Shown here piece after piece: positions 42,462 through 51,034 of a DNA stretch of 64,000 nucleotides. The stretch's first letter is position 1. Each line of letters starts with the position of its first letter. The position numbers were made by a program, and so were the translations under genes. A model generated the notes under the pieces. The model was given only the letters and a program-made list of their open reading frames with translations, did not search any database and was not told the origin of the DNA. This DNA comes from DAORHV01 sp964448405 (GTDB lineage: Bacteria; Patescibacteriota; Gracilibacteria; Peribacterales; Peribacteraceae): contig CAYUVW010000005.1 in NCBI GenBank assembly GCA_964448405.1, positions 4,816 to 68,815 of the forward strand, in the 5' to 3' direction.

Positions 42462-43052
42462 ATGTTCGACAAGCTTCTCCGCGGCCTGAAGTCCATGGAA
42501 CTCGAGGATCAGATTTTGCATGCTGGCGTGCTTGTCACGGCGGTTGGCATCTTCTTCCCGTGGTTCGGCGATCAGCGCTTCGGTACGTCGCAGGTTTGGA
42601 GCGGCTTCGATTACTACACCGGCTATATCGGCTGGGTTGTTTTCTTGTTGCAGCTCTTCATGATCGCCATGACCATTTCCCCCATGGTTGGCGGTCCGGT
42701 GTTGGTACGGAAGTCATCGCGGCCCACCGTCCGATTTTCCCTGTGCTGCATAACGGTCATTCTTTTGGCGGCAGCGTTCAGCGTGTTGCTGAGAATTACG
42801 TTCGAAGTTTCCGGCGCCGATATCCGCATGGGCATTTATTTGTCTCTGATCGGCAGCTTCGTCGCCTTGCTGTATGCTTTCCTTCGTCAGCGACAACACG
42901 AGCGCAGCAAGGTCCGTGAATTGTTCCATCATCCCGACGAGGACCTCGTCATAAAGCGACAGCCGGCCGCTCCCGAGCCCGATGCAGACGCTCCCCCACC
43001 TCCGCCACCTCCTCCTCCGCTGCAACCCGAGGATCATAATCTTTTCTCCTGA
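42462..43052 (+). CDS. four-span membrane protein with Pro-rich tail, unknown
   Basis: 196 aa from the ATG at 42462 (MFDKLLRGLKSMELEDQIL). Hydrophobic segments lie at about residues 20-36, 55-78, 92-112 and 122-142. The C-terminal 50 residues are charged, then a poly-Pro run. A TGC-TACGAT box (42449-42454) sits 7 nt before the ATG, which supports this start over the one 12 codons upstream. The next gene begins 2 bp after its stop, so the pair forms an operon. Confidence 0.72.
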   Translation: MFDKLLRGLKSMELEDQILHAGVLVTAVGIFFPWFGDQRFGTSQVWSGFDYYTGYIGWVVFLLQLFMIAMTISPMVGGPVLVRKSSRPTVRFSLCCITVILLAAAFSVLLRITFEVSGADIRMGIYLSLIGSFVALLYAFLRQRQHERSKVRELFHHPDEDLVIKRQPAAPEPDADAPPPPPPPPPLQPEDHNLFS

Positions 43053-43054
43053 CC

Positions 43055-43396
43055 ATGACTGATCTGCAACCTGAATCAAAGCCGACCTACAACGATAACG
43101 ATTTGGTGTATGTCGATCCCGAAACCCGCACCGTGGTGGGCTTGGTCGAATGGGCCAAAGATGAAAAACCGAAATCGAAGAATTATGTCATGCCTCCACC
43201 GGAGCCGGTTGACCCGAAGAACCCCGGCAAGAAGCCACGCGGCGGCGGCTGGCACCGTAAGCATTACCCGTGGGGCACGTACCGCAGCATGAAGCGCATC
43301 TACAAGCTGGAAGGCAAGATGAAGGACGCCGAGCCCAACCGCACGCTGGAAGAAGTGCTGCCCAAGGCGCTGACACAGGCGTTTTGGAACGACTGA
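43055..43396 (+). CDS. hypothetical basic protein, operon partner of the preceding membrane protein
   Basis: 113 aa starting 2 bp after the membrane protein stop. Hydrophilic, Lys/Pro-rich (DEKPKSKNYVMPPPEPVDPKNPGKKPRGGGWHRKHYPWGTY), with a helical C-terminus. No family recognised. Ends in TGA, followed by a 9-bp-unit hairpin shared with convergent fbp. Confidence 0.65.
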   Translation: MTDLQPESKPTYNDNDLVYVDPETRTVVGLVEWAKDEKPKSKNYVMPPPEPVDPKNPGKKPRGGGWHRKHYPWGTYRSMKRIYKLEGKMKDAEPNRTLEEVLPKALTQAFWND

Positions 43397-43399
43397 CGC

Positions 43400-43476
43400 A
43401 AGAGTCCAAAGAGTTGAACGAACCCCTGCCATGTAAATGACGGCGTTTCCTTGGAATCTTTGGACTCCTTGGACTC
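43400..43476. repeat. 9-bp-period inverted hairpin element (113-aa gene / fbp, convergent)
   Basis: The left arm has AGAGTCCAA-type units. The right arm (43446-43476) reads CCTTGGAAT, CTTTGGACT, CCTTGGACT and abuts the fbp stop codon at 43477. The core GTTGAACGAACCCCTGC matches, in reverse orientation, the core of the element at 37874-37966. Confidence 0.8.
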
Positions 43477-44412
43477 TTATTTTCCAGAAAGCACCTTCGC
43501 CACCCGCGCTACTTCCTTCTTCGCCCCCACGATAATCGGCGTGCGCTGGTCAACATCGTGAATTTTTACGTCCAAAATCGACTGCGTGCCGTCGCTGCTG
43601 GCTCCGCCAGCCTGTTCCATGATGTACGCGAACGGTCCGCACTCGAACAACAGGCGCAGCTTGCCCTTGGGGTATTTGCTGCCGCCGATGTTGGTGAAGA
43701 TGCCGGCGCCCTTAATGAGCATGTGGTGGATGTCGGGCACCATGCCGCCGGAGTAACGCAGTGTGTGGCCTTCATCCAGCCAGATGTTCATCATCTTGCG
43801 ATACGCAGGTGTGTCCACCACCGCACGCAGGTTGCCCGGTGCGTAGGTCTTCACCTCGTCGCGCATGGTCAGGTTCCTCTGCAGCAAAATGAACTCGCCG
43901 ACTTCGTTTAAGTAGAACGCGTGGGCTCCTTTGCCGGTGCTGTAGACCAGAATGGTGCGCGGGCCGTAGACCACGTACAGCGCGGCGACCTGATCGCGCG
44001 GCGTTTTGCCCATGACGTCGCCTTTCTCGTAAATGCCGAAAATGGAACCAATCGCCAAGTTGCAGTCCACCAGCGACGAACCATCGAGCGGATCGAACAC
44101 CACCAGGTATTTGCCGTCGTCGTTCAGCTCCTGGATCATTGCCTCTTCCTCGGATGCGATGCTGTGCACCAAGCGACTCTCGCACAATTCGCCTTTGATG
44201 ATGTTGTTGCTCAATACATCCAGCTTCAATTGCTCCTCGCCGAACGTGTTGGCAGAACCGGCCAGGCCCAGGTCGGTGGTGCGGATGGCGTTGTGCACGT
44301 ATTTGCTCGCGCGCGACAAATCCAAAATCAAATGGCGGAGCGAGTCGGGCGTTCCCGACGAGAACAGGTGGTGGTTCAGCGAGACGCGCGTCGGGAGGAT
44401 GCAGGTGGCCAT
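43477..44412 (-). CDS. fbp: class I fructose-1,6-bisphosphatase
   Basis: Hydrolyses fructose-1,6-bisphosphate, the committed gluconeogenic step. 311 aa. Motifs: EEEAMIQELNDDGKYLVVFDPLDGSSLVDCNLAIGSIFGIY (metal-binding Glu/Asp; FDPLDGSS), LRYSGGMVPDIHHML, and KGKLRLLFECGPFAYIMEQAGG near the C-terminus. Its ATG is 17 bp after the gapA stop on the same strand, so gapA-fbp is probably an operon. Gluconeogenic or biosynthetic carbon flow is implied. Confidence 0.95.
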   Translation of the reverse strand: MATCILPTRVSLNHHLFSSGTPDSLRHLILDLSRASKYVHNAIRTTDLGLAGSANTFGEEQLKLDVLSNNIIKGELCESRLVHSIASEEEAMIQELNDDGKYLVVFDPLDGSSLVDCNLAIGSIFGIYEKGDVMGKTPRDQVAALYVVYGPRTILVYSTGKGAHAFYLNEVGEFILLQRNLTMRDEVKTYAPGNLRAVVDTPAYRKMMNIWLDEGHTLRYSGGMVPDIHHMLIKGAGIFTNIGGSKYPKGKLRLLFECGPFAYIMEQAGGASSDGTQSILDVKIHDVDQRTPIIVGAKKEVARVAKVLSGK

Positions 44413-44429
44413 AAGAAAAGCGGAGGAAA

Positions 44430-45440
44430 TTACAGCATACCGCCGACGCGGTTGACGATTTCAGTTACGCGCATGGCGTAGCCCCATTCGTTGTCGTACC
44501 AGCTGAGCAGCTGTACGAGTGTTCCGTCGATGACGGCGGTGGAATCCATGTCGACGGTGCTGGAGTGTGAGTCGGAGACGAAGTCCGCCGACACGAGCTG
44601 GTCTTTTTCCATACCCAGGATTCCCTTGAGCGGTCCGTTGGTGGCTGCGGAGAGTGCGGCGTGAACTTCTTCAATCGACGTTTTGCGCTTCACTTCCATA
44701 GCCAGGTACGCGGCCGAGACGTTCGGCACCGGAACGCGCAGGGCCATGCCGTCGATCTTGCCTTGCAGGTGCGGGAAGATTTTGGCGCAGGCTTTTACGG
44801 CACCGGTTGTAGACGGAATAATGGAGAGAGCGGCGGCGCGCGCGATGCGCACCTTGGAGCTGTCGGTGGAGTTATCCAGCAGATTCTGTGACGTGGTGTA
44901 GGCGTGCGTGGTGCAGACCAACCCTTTCAGAATGCCGAACTTCTCGTCCAGCACCTTGATCACCGGCGCGATGCAGTTGGTAGTGCACGAGGCGGCGCTG
45001 ACGATGGGCAACGCACTTTTCAGCATGTCGTCGTTCACGCCGCGGACGATCATGGTGGTGTCGTCCTTAGCCGGTGCGGTAATGACCACAGCCTTGGCTC
45101 CGGCATCCAGATGAGGCCTTGCGAGTTCACGTGTGCGGAATTTACCGCTGGCTTCCACCACCACGTCCACGCCGAGCTTCTTCCAGGGGCACTTGCCCGG
45201 ATCGCGTTCGCGGATGACCTGTACCGGCTTGCCGTTCACCATCAGGTGATCGCCGTCGACTTCGACTTGTCCGCCGAAACGCCCGTGCAGCGTGTCGTAC
45301 TTCAAAAGATACTCGCGCATCTTGGCGTCGCTGGACGCGTTGATGGCGACGACTTGGGCGGCGGAACCGTAGTGTTCGAGTAATTGGCGATGAACGATGC
45401 GCCCGATTCGTCCATAGCCATTGATGGCGACTTTCAGCAT
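44430..45440 (-). CDS. gapA: glyceraldehyde-3-phosphate dehydrogenase
   Basis: 336 aa from the ATG at 45440 (MLKVAINGYGRIGRIVHRQL). NAD-binding GYGRIGR lies at the N-terminus. The active site is SAASCTTNCIAPV (Cys near residue 152), followed by HAYTTSQNLLDNS and RVPVPNVSAAYLAMEV, ending SWYDNEWGYAMRVTEIV. A TATCAT box (45447-45452) lies 6 nt before the ATG. Upstream partner of fbp. Confidence 0.96.
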   Translation of the reverse strand: MLKVAINGYGRIGRIVHRQLLEHYGSAAQVVAINASSDAKMREYLLKYDTLHGRFGGQVEVDGDHLMVNGKPVQVIRERDPGKCPWKKLGVDVVVEASGKFRTRELARPHLDAGAKAVVITAPAKDDTTMIVRGVNDDMLKSALPIVSAASCTTNCIAPVIKVLDEKFGILKGLVCTTHAYTTSQNLLDNSTDSSKVRIARAAALSIIPSTTGAVKACAKIFPHLQGKIDGMALRVPVPNVSAAYLAMEVKRKTSIEEVHAALSAATNGPLKGILGMEKDQLVSADFVSDSHSSTVDMDSTAVIDGTLVQLLSWYDNEWGYAMRVTEIVNRVGGML

Positions 45441-45470
45441 GAGTGGATGATACACCAAGCAGGTTAACGT

Positions 45471-45570
45471 TCAATGAAGGAGCCTCGGGAGGAGTCCAAC
45501 GAAGCCAAAGAGTCCAAGGAAAGCAGTCGTTTGTTGGACTCTTGGGACTCATTGGAGTCTTTGGAATCAC
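45471..45570. repeat. 9-bp-period inverted hairpin element (mraY to gapA)
   Basis: The left arm has GAGTCCAAC, GAAGCCAAA and GAGTCCAAG units. The right arm reads TTGGACTCT, TGGGACTCA, TTGGAGTCT, TTGGAATCA. It lies between the mraY stop and the gapA start, both on the minus strand, so it could end mraY transcription before the gapA promoter. Confidence 0.8.
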
Positions 45571-45582
45571 CGCGAGTCCGCA

Positions 45583-46926
45583 TTAGCCATAGATTCCCAC
45601 CAGCACTCCGAGCAACGCCGCAAACGCCCCGATGATCCACAGACGCATGGTCACCTTGCTTTCGCCCCACTCCAAGGCTTCCAGGTGGTGGTGGAACGGC
45701 GCCGACTTGAAGACCTTCTTGCCGTTGCGCAGGCGCTTGCTGGTCAGCTGAATGATGACGGAGAGCATCTCGATAACGAATACGAAGCCGATGAGCGGCA
45801 ATACCAGCACGCGGTCGATCATGAATGCCATGACCGCCAGGGTCCCACCCAGTGCGAGTGAGCCTGTATCGCCCATGAAGAACATGGCCGGCGGTACGTT
45901 GTGCCATAGGAAGGCCGCAATTGCACCGGCAACAACGCCGCAGAAGCCGGCAAGTACGTAGAGTCCCGACACGTACGCAATCACGCCGAATGCACCGAAT
46001 GCGGCAATCAGCAGACCTCCAGCCAGTCCGTCCAACCCGTCGGTCACGTTGACCGCGTTGGCGGTGCCGATGAGCACGAAGATGACGAACGGAATGTACC
46101 AAATGCCCAAGTCCAGCATGGCGGGTAGATGCAGCGCGGATGCAAATGGGATGTGTACGGTTTGGTTGCCCAATCGGAAATAGAACCAATACGCCGCCAA
46201 CGCACTCATGGCGATAAGAATGAATAGCTTGGGACGCGCATTCAGACCCCGGCGCTTGCCTTGGGAAATGAGCAATTTGTACATGCTGCGGTCGACAAAT
46301 TTTCCACCGAACGCCAGTACCAACAGGCCGCCGACGGCAAGCAGGGCAATGGCCGCAAGAACCGAAACTTCCACGGCGATGGGCGTGGGCAATCGGGAGA
46401 AATGTTGCAGCGGCGACATTGCGCCATAACTGCGCCACAAAATAAACCCGACGCCGCCGATGGCCAGCGTGAGCAGTGTTGCAATCACTCCTTTGATGCG
46501 CGGCATGATCTTGCCGATTTGCACTTCGTCACTCCCCACGATGTTCAGGTAGTCGTCTGCGGCTCCAAGAATGCCGAAACAGACCATCATGGCCAGCGGT
46601 AGGTACACTTGTCCACGCTGCAAGAGAGATTGGTCTACGCTGCCGGAGAATGACAGTAGACGTGATACCAGCACGGTGAGAAGAATCGATCCCCAGATGA
46701 GCAGGCCTCCCATGGTCGGTGTGCCGGCCTTGCTTTTGTGGTAGGTCAGAAACACGCTGGCCGATCCCCCATCCACAGCTTCCACACGCAGTTGCTTGCC
46801 CAGTTTGTAGCGACGCAAGAATCCGACGAACCAGGGTGTCATCGACAATGCGATGGCAAAGGACAAGAACGTGTAAAAGAGAATTTCTCCCAGCGAAAAC
46901 GGAGGGCGCGCGGCAAGGTTGAGCAT
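45583..46926 (-). CDS. mraY: phospho-N-acetylmuramoyl-pentapeptide transferase with an internal insertion
   Basis: Makes lipid I from UDP-MurNAc-pentapeptide. 447 aa against about 320-360 in most bacteria. Family motifs: GTPTMGGLLIW, ADDYLNIV near residue 123, GLNARPKL near 227, NAVNVTDGLDGLAGG, MGDTGSLALGG and APFHHHLEALEW. The extra length is mostly one segment of about 95 residues at about 132-225, between ADDYL and GLNARPKL, with two more hydrophobic spans. A TAGACT box (46933-46938) lies 6 nt before the ATG. No other mur genes are adjacent. Confidence 0.94.
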   Translation of the reverse strand: MLNLAARPPFSLGEILFYTFLSFAIALSMTPWFVGFLRRYKLGKQLRVEAVDGGSASVFLTYHKSKAGTPTMGGLLIWGSILLTVLVSRLLSFSGSVDQSLLQRGQVYLPLAMMVCFGILGAADDYLNIVGSDEVQIGKIMPRIKGVIATLLTLAIGGVGFILWRSYGAMSPLQHFSRLPTPIAVEVSVLAAIALLAVGGLLVLAFGGKFVDRSMYKLLISQGKRRGLNARPKLFILIAMSALAAYWFYFRLGNQTVHIPFASALHLPAMLDLGIWYIPFVIFVLIGTANAVNVTDGLDGLAGGLLIAAFGAFGVIAYVSGLYVLAGFCGVVAGAIAAFLWHNVPPAMFFMGDTGSLALGGTLAVMAFMIDRVLVLPLIGFVFVIEMLSVIIQLTSKRLRNGKKVFKSAPFHHHLEALEWGESKVTMRLWIIGAFAALLGVLVGIYG

Positions 46927-46986
46927 AGAAGGAGTCTATGTCAGTTCCCGACGTGAAGGAATTTGAAATTTTCGCTACTCAGGGTC

Positions 46987-48423
46987 CTATTCATCGTCGC
47001 CGCCGGGCACCGACCAGCGTTGACCGGAGTTCGCAGCAACGTTGGCCTTTTTCGTGTTGGAAATGGCCTTGGCGGTATTCGAGTGCGACTTGTCGATATC
47101 GTAGAAACGCAGCTGTTCTTTCTTGAACAAGAGTTCCACGCGGCCAGTCGGACCGTTGCGATGCTTGCGGATGTAAATGTCGGTAATGCCGGGACGGTCG
47201 GAGTCTTCTTCGTAGTAGTCCTCGCGATACATCATCAGCACCACGTCGGCGTCCTGCTCAATGGAGCCGGATTCGCGCAAGTCGGACAACTGTGGAATGT
47301 TTCCCGGACGGCTTTCCACCGCGCGCGACAGCTGCGACAGGGCCACAATGGGAATTTTCAGCTCGCGACCGAGCATTTTGAGTGAGCGTGAGATTTCCGA
47401 AATTTCCTGCACGCGGTTGCCGACGAAACTCTGGTTGCCGGTGCTCATGAGCTGCATGAAGTCGATGATGATCATGTCCAGACCATGCTCCATTTGCAGG
47501 CGGCGGGCCTTTGCGCGCAACTCCGGAATGGACGAGCCCATGGAGTCGTCGATGAAGATGTTGGCTTTGTTCAAGTCGTCCATAATCGGTCCCATGTTCT
47601 GAAAGTCGCTGTCGTCGAGTTTGCCTTTTTGCAGCTTCCAGCTGTCCACGCCGAGCATGGATGCAAACAAACGGTCGACCAGTTGCTCTTTGCTCATTTC
47701 GAGCGAGAAGATGGCGATGGTCTTGTTGTGCTTGATTGCCGCGTTTTGGGCGATGTTCAACGACAAGGCGGTCTTTCCCATGGAGGGGCGGGCGGCAATG
47801 ATGATCAGGTCACTCGGCTGGAAGCCCGATAGCTTGCTGTCTAGGTTGAAGTAGCCCGTGGGTACTCCTTTGACCGGGTTTTCATCCTTTGATTCGTGCA
47901 TTTCGGCAAACTTCTCATAGCGCAGACTGAGGATGTCGCGAATATGGACGAACTTGTCTTTCAGGAAGGTTGCCGAAATGGTGAAGACAGTTTTTTCGAC
48001 TTGTTCCAGCAACTCGGGGATATCGCGGTCCACTTCGTACCCTAGGCCCTTGATCTTCTCTCCGGCCTGGATGATACGGCGGTGAATAGCCTTGGTTTTT
48101 ACGATTTGGGCGTATTTGGTCACGTGAGCCGACGTCGGCACCTTCGACGCCAGCTCGGCAATGAAGGCGCTGCCACCGACGGCTTGAATTTTCTTTTCGT
48201 CGGCGAGCTTGTTGCTGACGGTGATAATGTCGATCGGTTGGTGACCCTGGTACAACGCAATGACTGCGCCGTAGATGGTGCGATACGTCGGGTCGTAAAA
48301 ATCCTCCGGCGCCAGGAAGTCGGAGATTTTGATGATCGCTTCCGGGTCCAACAAGACAGCACCAATGACGGTCTGTTCAGCCTCGATGCTCTGCGGTTGG
48401 ACGTCGAGAAGTGGTGCGGCCAT
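46987..48423 (-). CDS. dnaB: replicative DNA helicase DnaB
   Basis: Hexameric 5'-3' helicase that unwinds the fork. 478 aa, intact. The N-terminal domain (PQSIEAEQTVIGAVLLDPEAI) is followed by a linker and a RecA-like core: Walker A AARPSMGKTALSLN near residue 213, MSKEQLVDRL, MDMIIIDFMQLM-type Walker B, LKMLGRELKIPIVALSQLSR and LRESGSIEQDADVVLMMYR. The C-terminal tail is Asn/Lys-rich. A GGC-TATAGT box (48433-48438) lies 9 nt before the ATG. A DnaA-box array sits upstream at 48501-48581. Confidence 0.96.
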   Translation of the reverse strand: MAAPLLDVQPQSIEAEQTVIGAVLLDPEAIIKISDFLAPEDFYDPTYRTIYGAVIALYQGHQPIDIITVSNKLADEKKIQAVGGSAFIAELASKVPTSAHVTKYAQIVKTKAIHRRIIQAGEKIKGLGYEVDRDIPELLEQVEKTVFTISATFLKDKFVHIRDILSLRYEKFAEMHESKDENPVKGVPTGYFNLDSKLSGFQPSDLIIIAARPSMGKTALSLNIAQNAAIKHNKTIAIFSLEMSKEQLVDRLFASMLGVDSWKLQKGKLDDSDFQNMGPIMDDLNKANIFIDDSMGSSIPELRAKARRLQMEHGLDMIIIDFMQLMSTGNQSFVGNRVQEISEISRSLKMLGRELKIPIVALSQLSRAVESRPGNIPQLSDLRESGSIEQDADVVLMMYREDYYEEDSDRPGITDIYIRKHRNGPTGRVELLFKKEQLRFYDIDKSHSNTAKAISNTKKANVAANSGQRWSVPGGDDE

Positions 48424-48500
48424 GGGTGACTGACTATAGCCGTGGGTACAGAGGTATTCCTATGGTTTTTCGAGAAACTCCCTTGTCTTCTTTCCCATCC

Positions 48501-48581
48501 TTTTCCACATTTTTCCACCGGTCTTCCACGGGTTATCCACGGTTTTCCACAGAGGGTGTTCCCTCCACCCCCTGTGGATGT
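48501..48581. promoter_or_regulatory. array of DnaA-box-like sites, candidate origin or DnaA-regulated site
   Basis: Five boxes in one orientation start at 48501 (TTTTCCACA), 48511 (TTTTCCACC), 48522 (TCTTCCACG), 48533 (TTATCCACG) and 48543 (TTTTCCACA). A sixth, reversed, lies at 48573-48581 (TGTGGATGT). Spacing is 10-11 bp, about one helical turn. It lies between recA and the dnaB promoter. Compared with TTATCCACA, matches range from 6 to 8 of 9. Confidence 0.65.
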
Positions 48582-48590
48582 GTCATCGCT

Positions 48591-49700
48591 CTAGATTTCA
48601 CTGAGACGCTTCACCGCGGCGCGGATTTCCAAGTCGAGCTTGTCGGCGACTTTGGGGTTGGATTTCAGGTACATACGTGCTGCCTCGCGGCCCTGACCGA
48701 GCGTGGTCTCCCCCATTCGGAAGTATGCGCCGGACTTTTCCAGCTGGCCGTACTTCACACCCAGGTCCAAGATGTCTCCTTCGCGAGAGATGCCCTGAGC
48801 GTAGAGAATGTCGAATTCGGCCTGGCGGAACGGCGGAGCGACTTTGTTTTTCACTACTTTCACGCGGGTGCGGTTGCCGACGATTTCTTGTTCGCCATCA
48901 CCGGTCTTCTCGGACAACTTGTCAATGCGACGGACGTCCAGGCGCAGCGAAGCGTAGAACTTCAGCGCGTTGCCGCCGCTGGTGGTCTCGGGGTTGCCGA
49001 ACATCACGCCGATCTTCATGCGCAGCTGGTTAATGAAGATGACAGTGCAGTTGGTCTTGCTGACAATGGCGGTCAATTTGCGCAGTGCCTGGCTCATCAA
49101 GCGGGCCTGAAGACCCATTTGGGGCTCGCCCATCAGTCCTTCGATTTCGGCGCGCGGCGTAAGGGCTGCAACGGAGTCGATGACGATGATGTCGATACCG
49201 CCTGAGCGGACGAGTGTTTCAGTAATCTCCAATGCCTGTTCGCCGTCATCCGGCTGTGAAACAAGGAGGTTATCGATGTCTACACCGATCTTCTTGGCGT
49301 ACGAGGTGTCCAGCGCGTGCTCGGCGTCGATGAATGCTGCGCGGCCACCCATTTTCTGTGCCTGGGCGATGGCATGCAGGGCAAGCGTGGTCTTACCGGA
49401 CGATTCCGGACCGTAGATCTCGATGATGCGGCTGCGCGGAATACCGCCGCCAAGTGCCAGGTCCAGGCTCAATGAGCCGCTGGAGAAGGTCTCGATCTTG
49501 TTGCTGGCGTGATTGCCCATCTGCATCACGGCGCCGGCGCCATACTGTTTTTCGATCTCGGCGAGTGCAGTCTTTACTGCGGCGTCTTTGGCGTTGAGGA
49601 GAGCGGAGCCGCCCTTGGAATCATCGCGCTTGGCTGCGGCTTTCGTGGTTGTGACAACGGCCGTTGTGTTGCCATGGGAAGAGGATGCTACCTTGGTCAT
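48591..49700 (-). CDS. recA: recombinase RecA
   Basis: Homologous recombination and SOS coprotease. 369 aa from the ATG at 49700 (MTKVASSSHGNTTAVV). The N-terminal extension of about 30 residues is Ser/Thr/Lys-rich, so Walker A GPESSGKTTLALH falls near residue 97. Other motifs: DAEHALDTSYAKKIGVD, VIDSVAALTPRAEIEG, NQLRMKIGVMFGNPETTSGGNALKFYAS and RVKVVKNKVAPPFRQAEFDI. No Shine-Dalgarno and no clear LexA box recognised. DnaA-box-like sites follow its stop. Confidence 0.97.
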   Translation of the reverse strand: MTKVASSSHGNTTAVVTTTKAAAKRDDSKGGSALLNAKDAAVKTALAEIEKQYGAGAVMQMGNHASNKIETFSSGSLSLDLALGGGIPRSRIIEIYGPESSGKTTLALHAIAQAQKMGGRAAFIDAEHALDTSYAKKIGVDIDNLLVSQPDDGEQALEITETLVRSGGIDIIVIDSVAALTPRAEIEGLMGEPQMGLQARLMSQALRKLTAIVSKTNCTVIFINQLRMKIGVMFGNPETTSGGNALKFYASLRLDVRRIDKLSEKTGDGEQEIVGNRTRVKVVKNKVAPPFRQAEFDILYAQGISREGDILDLGVKYGQLEKSGAYFRMGETTLGQGREAARMYLKSNPKVADKLDLEIRAAVKRLSEI

Positions 49701-49829
49701 TGGAGAGTAGTGAAAGAAATAGAGAGGTGTAAGATCGTTCACCCGCACTCTCTCAAAAAGACTATTCTTGGTCAAATAGTATCGCTTGCAAATGCGAAAT
49801 TCCGTTTCAGTGTACTATCGTACACCCTG

Positions 49830-50663
49830 CTAACGTTTCCGGCATTTTCCAATGTTTTCTTTGGCGTCGAAGACGTCGCAATAGTAGCCCTGCGGACACA
49901 GGATTCCGGCTGAGCCACCGCATGGTTGCGTGGTTGTGGAGCCACTGCCGCTACTTGCCATGCTCGAGGAGCTGGATGCGCTAAAGGAGAGCGAGGCCAA
50001 CAATGCAGTGTATTGCTCGTGTTGCAACTCGGTGTCGTCGCCGGATGGCGTGTATTTTATGCGAATCACTTGGCTGTTGCGCAAAATATGAACCTCTTCG
50101 CCACCGGCAGTGACGTTGCGCAACTTCACGGCCACATTTCCCGCAACAACCGTGGGGATGCCTTCAGGCAAGCCCGTGGCGTCGATTGCGTCCAGCGTAA
50201 GCACCGTGCCAGATCCGGCATCAGTCGCGATAAAGCTGATGCTTTTGTCCGCGCTGGTTGCCAGCCATGACTCGGGGGCCTTGAGTGACAGCGACAGCCC
50301 TTCGAGCTTCCATTCTTTCGGTGTGTCGATGACTTCGGATACGCTCACGGACTGTACGGAGAGCACCGGCAAATACTTCGGACTGACGTTGGGCTGCAAA
50401 TCACCGGTGACATTCACGCGTTTGCCGGAAAATTCCTGCAAGTTCACGGTTTTGCTTTCCAGGTAGTACGCGGCCTTCCCCCCAGCAAATAACACATGTG
50501 TTCCGCGGCGCACCAACGAGACGCCCGTCGCCACCAGCGTGCCGGTTTCACTCAGCGGGCCGTAGGTGTACTGCACCGTATCGCCGCCTCCCCCGCCGCA
50601 AGCGGACAAGAGTAGAAGCGTGGTCAGGGCACCGGTGAGGATGGAGAGGTTGAGGGTTCGCAT
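49830..50663 (-). CDS. lipoprotein with Cys-containing C-terminus
   Basis: 277 aa from the ATG at 50663 (MRTLNLSILTGALTTLLLLSACGGGGG). The lipobox LLSAC is clear, then a poly-Gly spacer. The middle is beta-rich (GTLVATGVSLVRRGTHVLFAGGKAAYYLES; possibly OB-like: FSGKRVNVTGDLQP). A Ser-rich linker (SFSASSSSSMASS) precedes a small Cys module (CGGSAGILCPQGYYCDVFDAKENIGKC). Surface-anchored, function unknown. A TGC-TATACT box (50673-50678) lies 9 nt before the ATG. Confidence 0.8.
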   Translation of the reverse strand: MRTLNLSILTGALTTLLLLSACGGGGGDTVQYTYGPLSETGTLVATGVSLVRRGTHVLFAGGKAAYYLESKTVNLQEFSGKRVNVTGDLQPNVSPKYLPVLSVQSVSVSEVIDTPKEWKLEGLSLSLKAPESWLATSADKSISFIATDAGSGTVLTLDAIDATGLPEGIPTVVAGNVAVKLRNVTAGGEEVHILRNSQVIRIKYTPSGDDTELQHEQYTALLASLSFSASSSSSMASSGSGSTTTQPCGGSAGILCPQGYYCDVFDAKENIGKCRKR

Positions 50664-50760
50664 GGGAGACGCAGTATAGCATGAAATCATGAGCATTTTA
50701 TGCCCTTCCACATCATAACCGTAGCGGCGATACCGTATCGCCGCACCTCAGAATGAGCTT

Positions 50761-50986
50761 TTTCCTTTCCACTTTTTGAAAAGTGGAGCAAAACGTCGCG
50801 CGGCGGTCCGGCTGGCCTGCGCTCCACGCGCCTCACAGCCCTAAAAGTCCGGACTCGCTCGCTGCGGCGAGCTCAAACAGGCGGACTTTTTTCACGGGCT
50901 GTTTCGGCGGGAGCGCGACGGCACCGGCCCGATGCGCGACACTGCCCTCCCGTGTCCATCCTCCGAAGAAGACGGAAACCTCAGGG
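50761..50986. ncRNA. structured dispersed element, copy A
   Basis: Related to 63541-63736. Visible stems: CCACTTTT/AAAAGTGG (50769-50786); GCGCTCC/GGAGCGC (50819-50825, 50910-50916); CAGCCC/GGGCTG (50836-50841, 50896-50901); AAAAGTCCG/CGGACTTTT (50843-50851, 50882-50890); CTCGC/GCGAG (50854-50871). An alternative pair CGTCGCGC/GCGCGACG (50794-50801, 50913-50920) competes with the second stem. Whether it acts as RNA or DNA is unknown. Confidence 0.55.
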
Positions 50987-50989
50987 AGT

Positions 50990-51029
50990 GGTTCTTTCGA
51001 ATCCCTGGAGTCGTCGGAGTCCAGGGCTG
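50990..51029. repeat. partial 9-bp-period element next to copy A
   Basis: Units such as ATCCCTGGA, GTCGTCGGA and GTCCAGGG follow the structured element and precede the terminator at 51035. They resemble one arm of the hairpin family. Confidence 0.4.
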
Positions 51030-51034
51030 GACAC

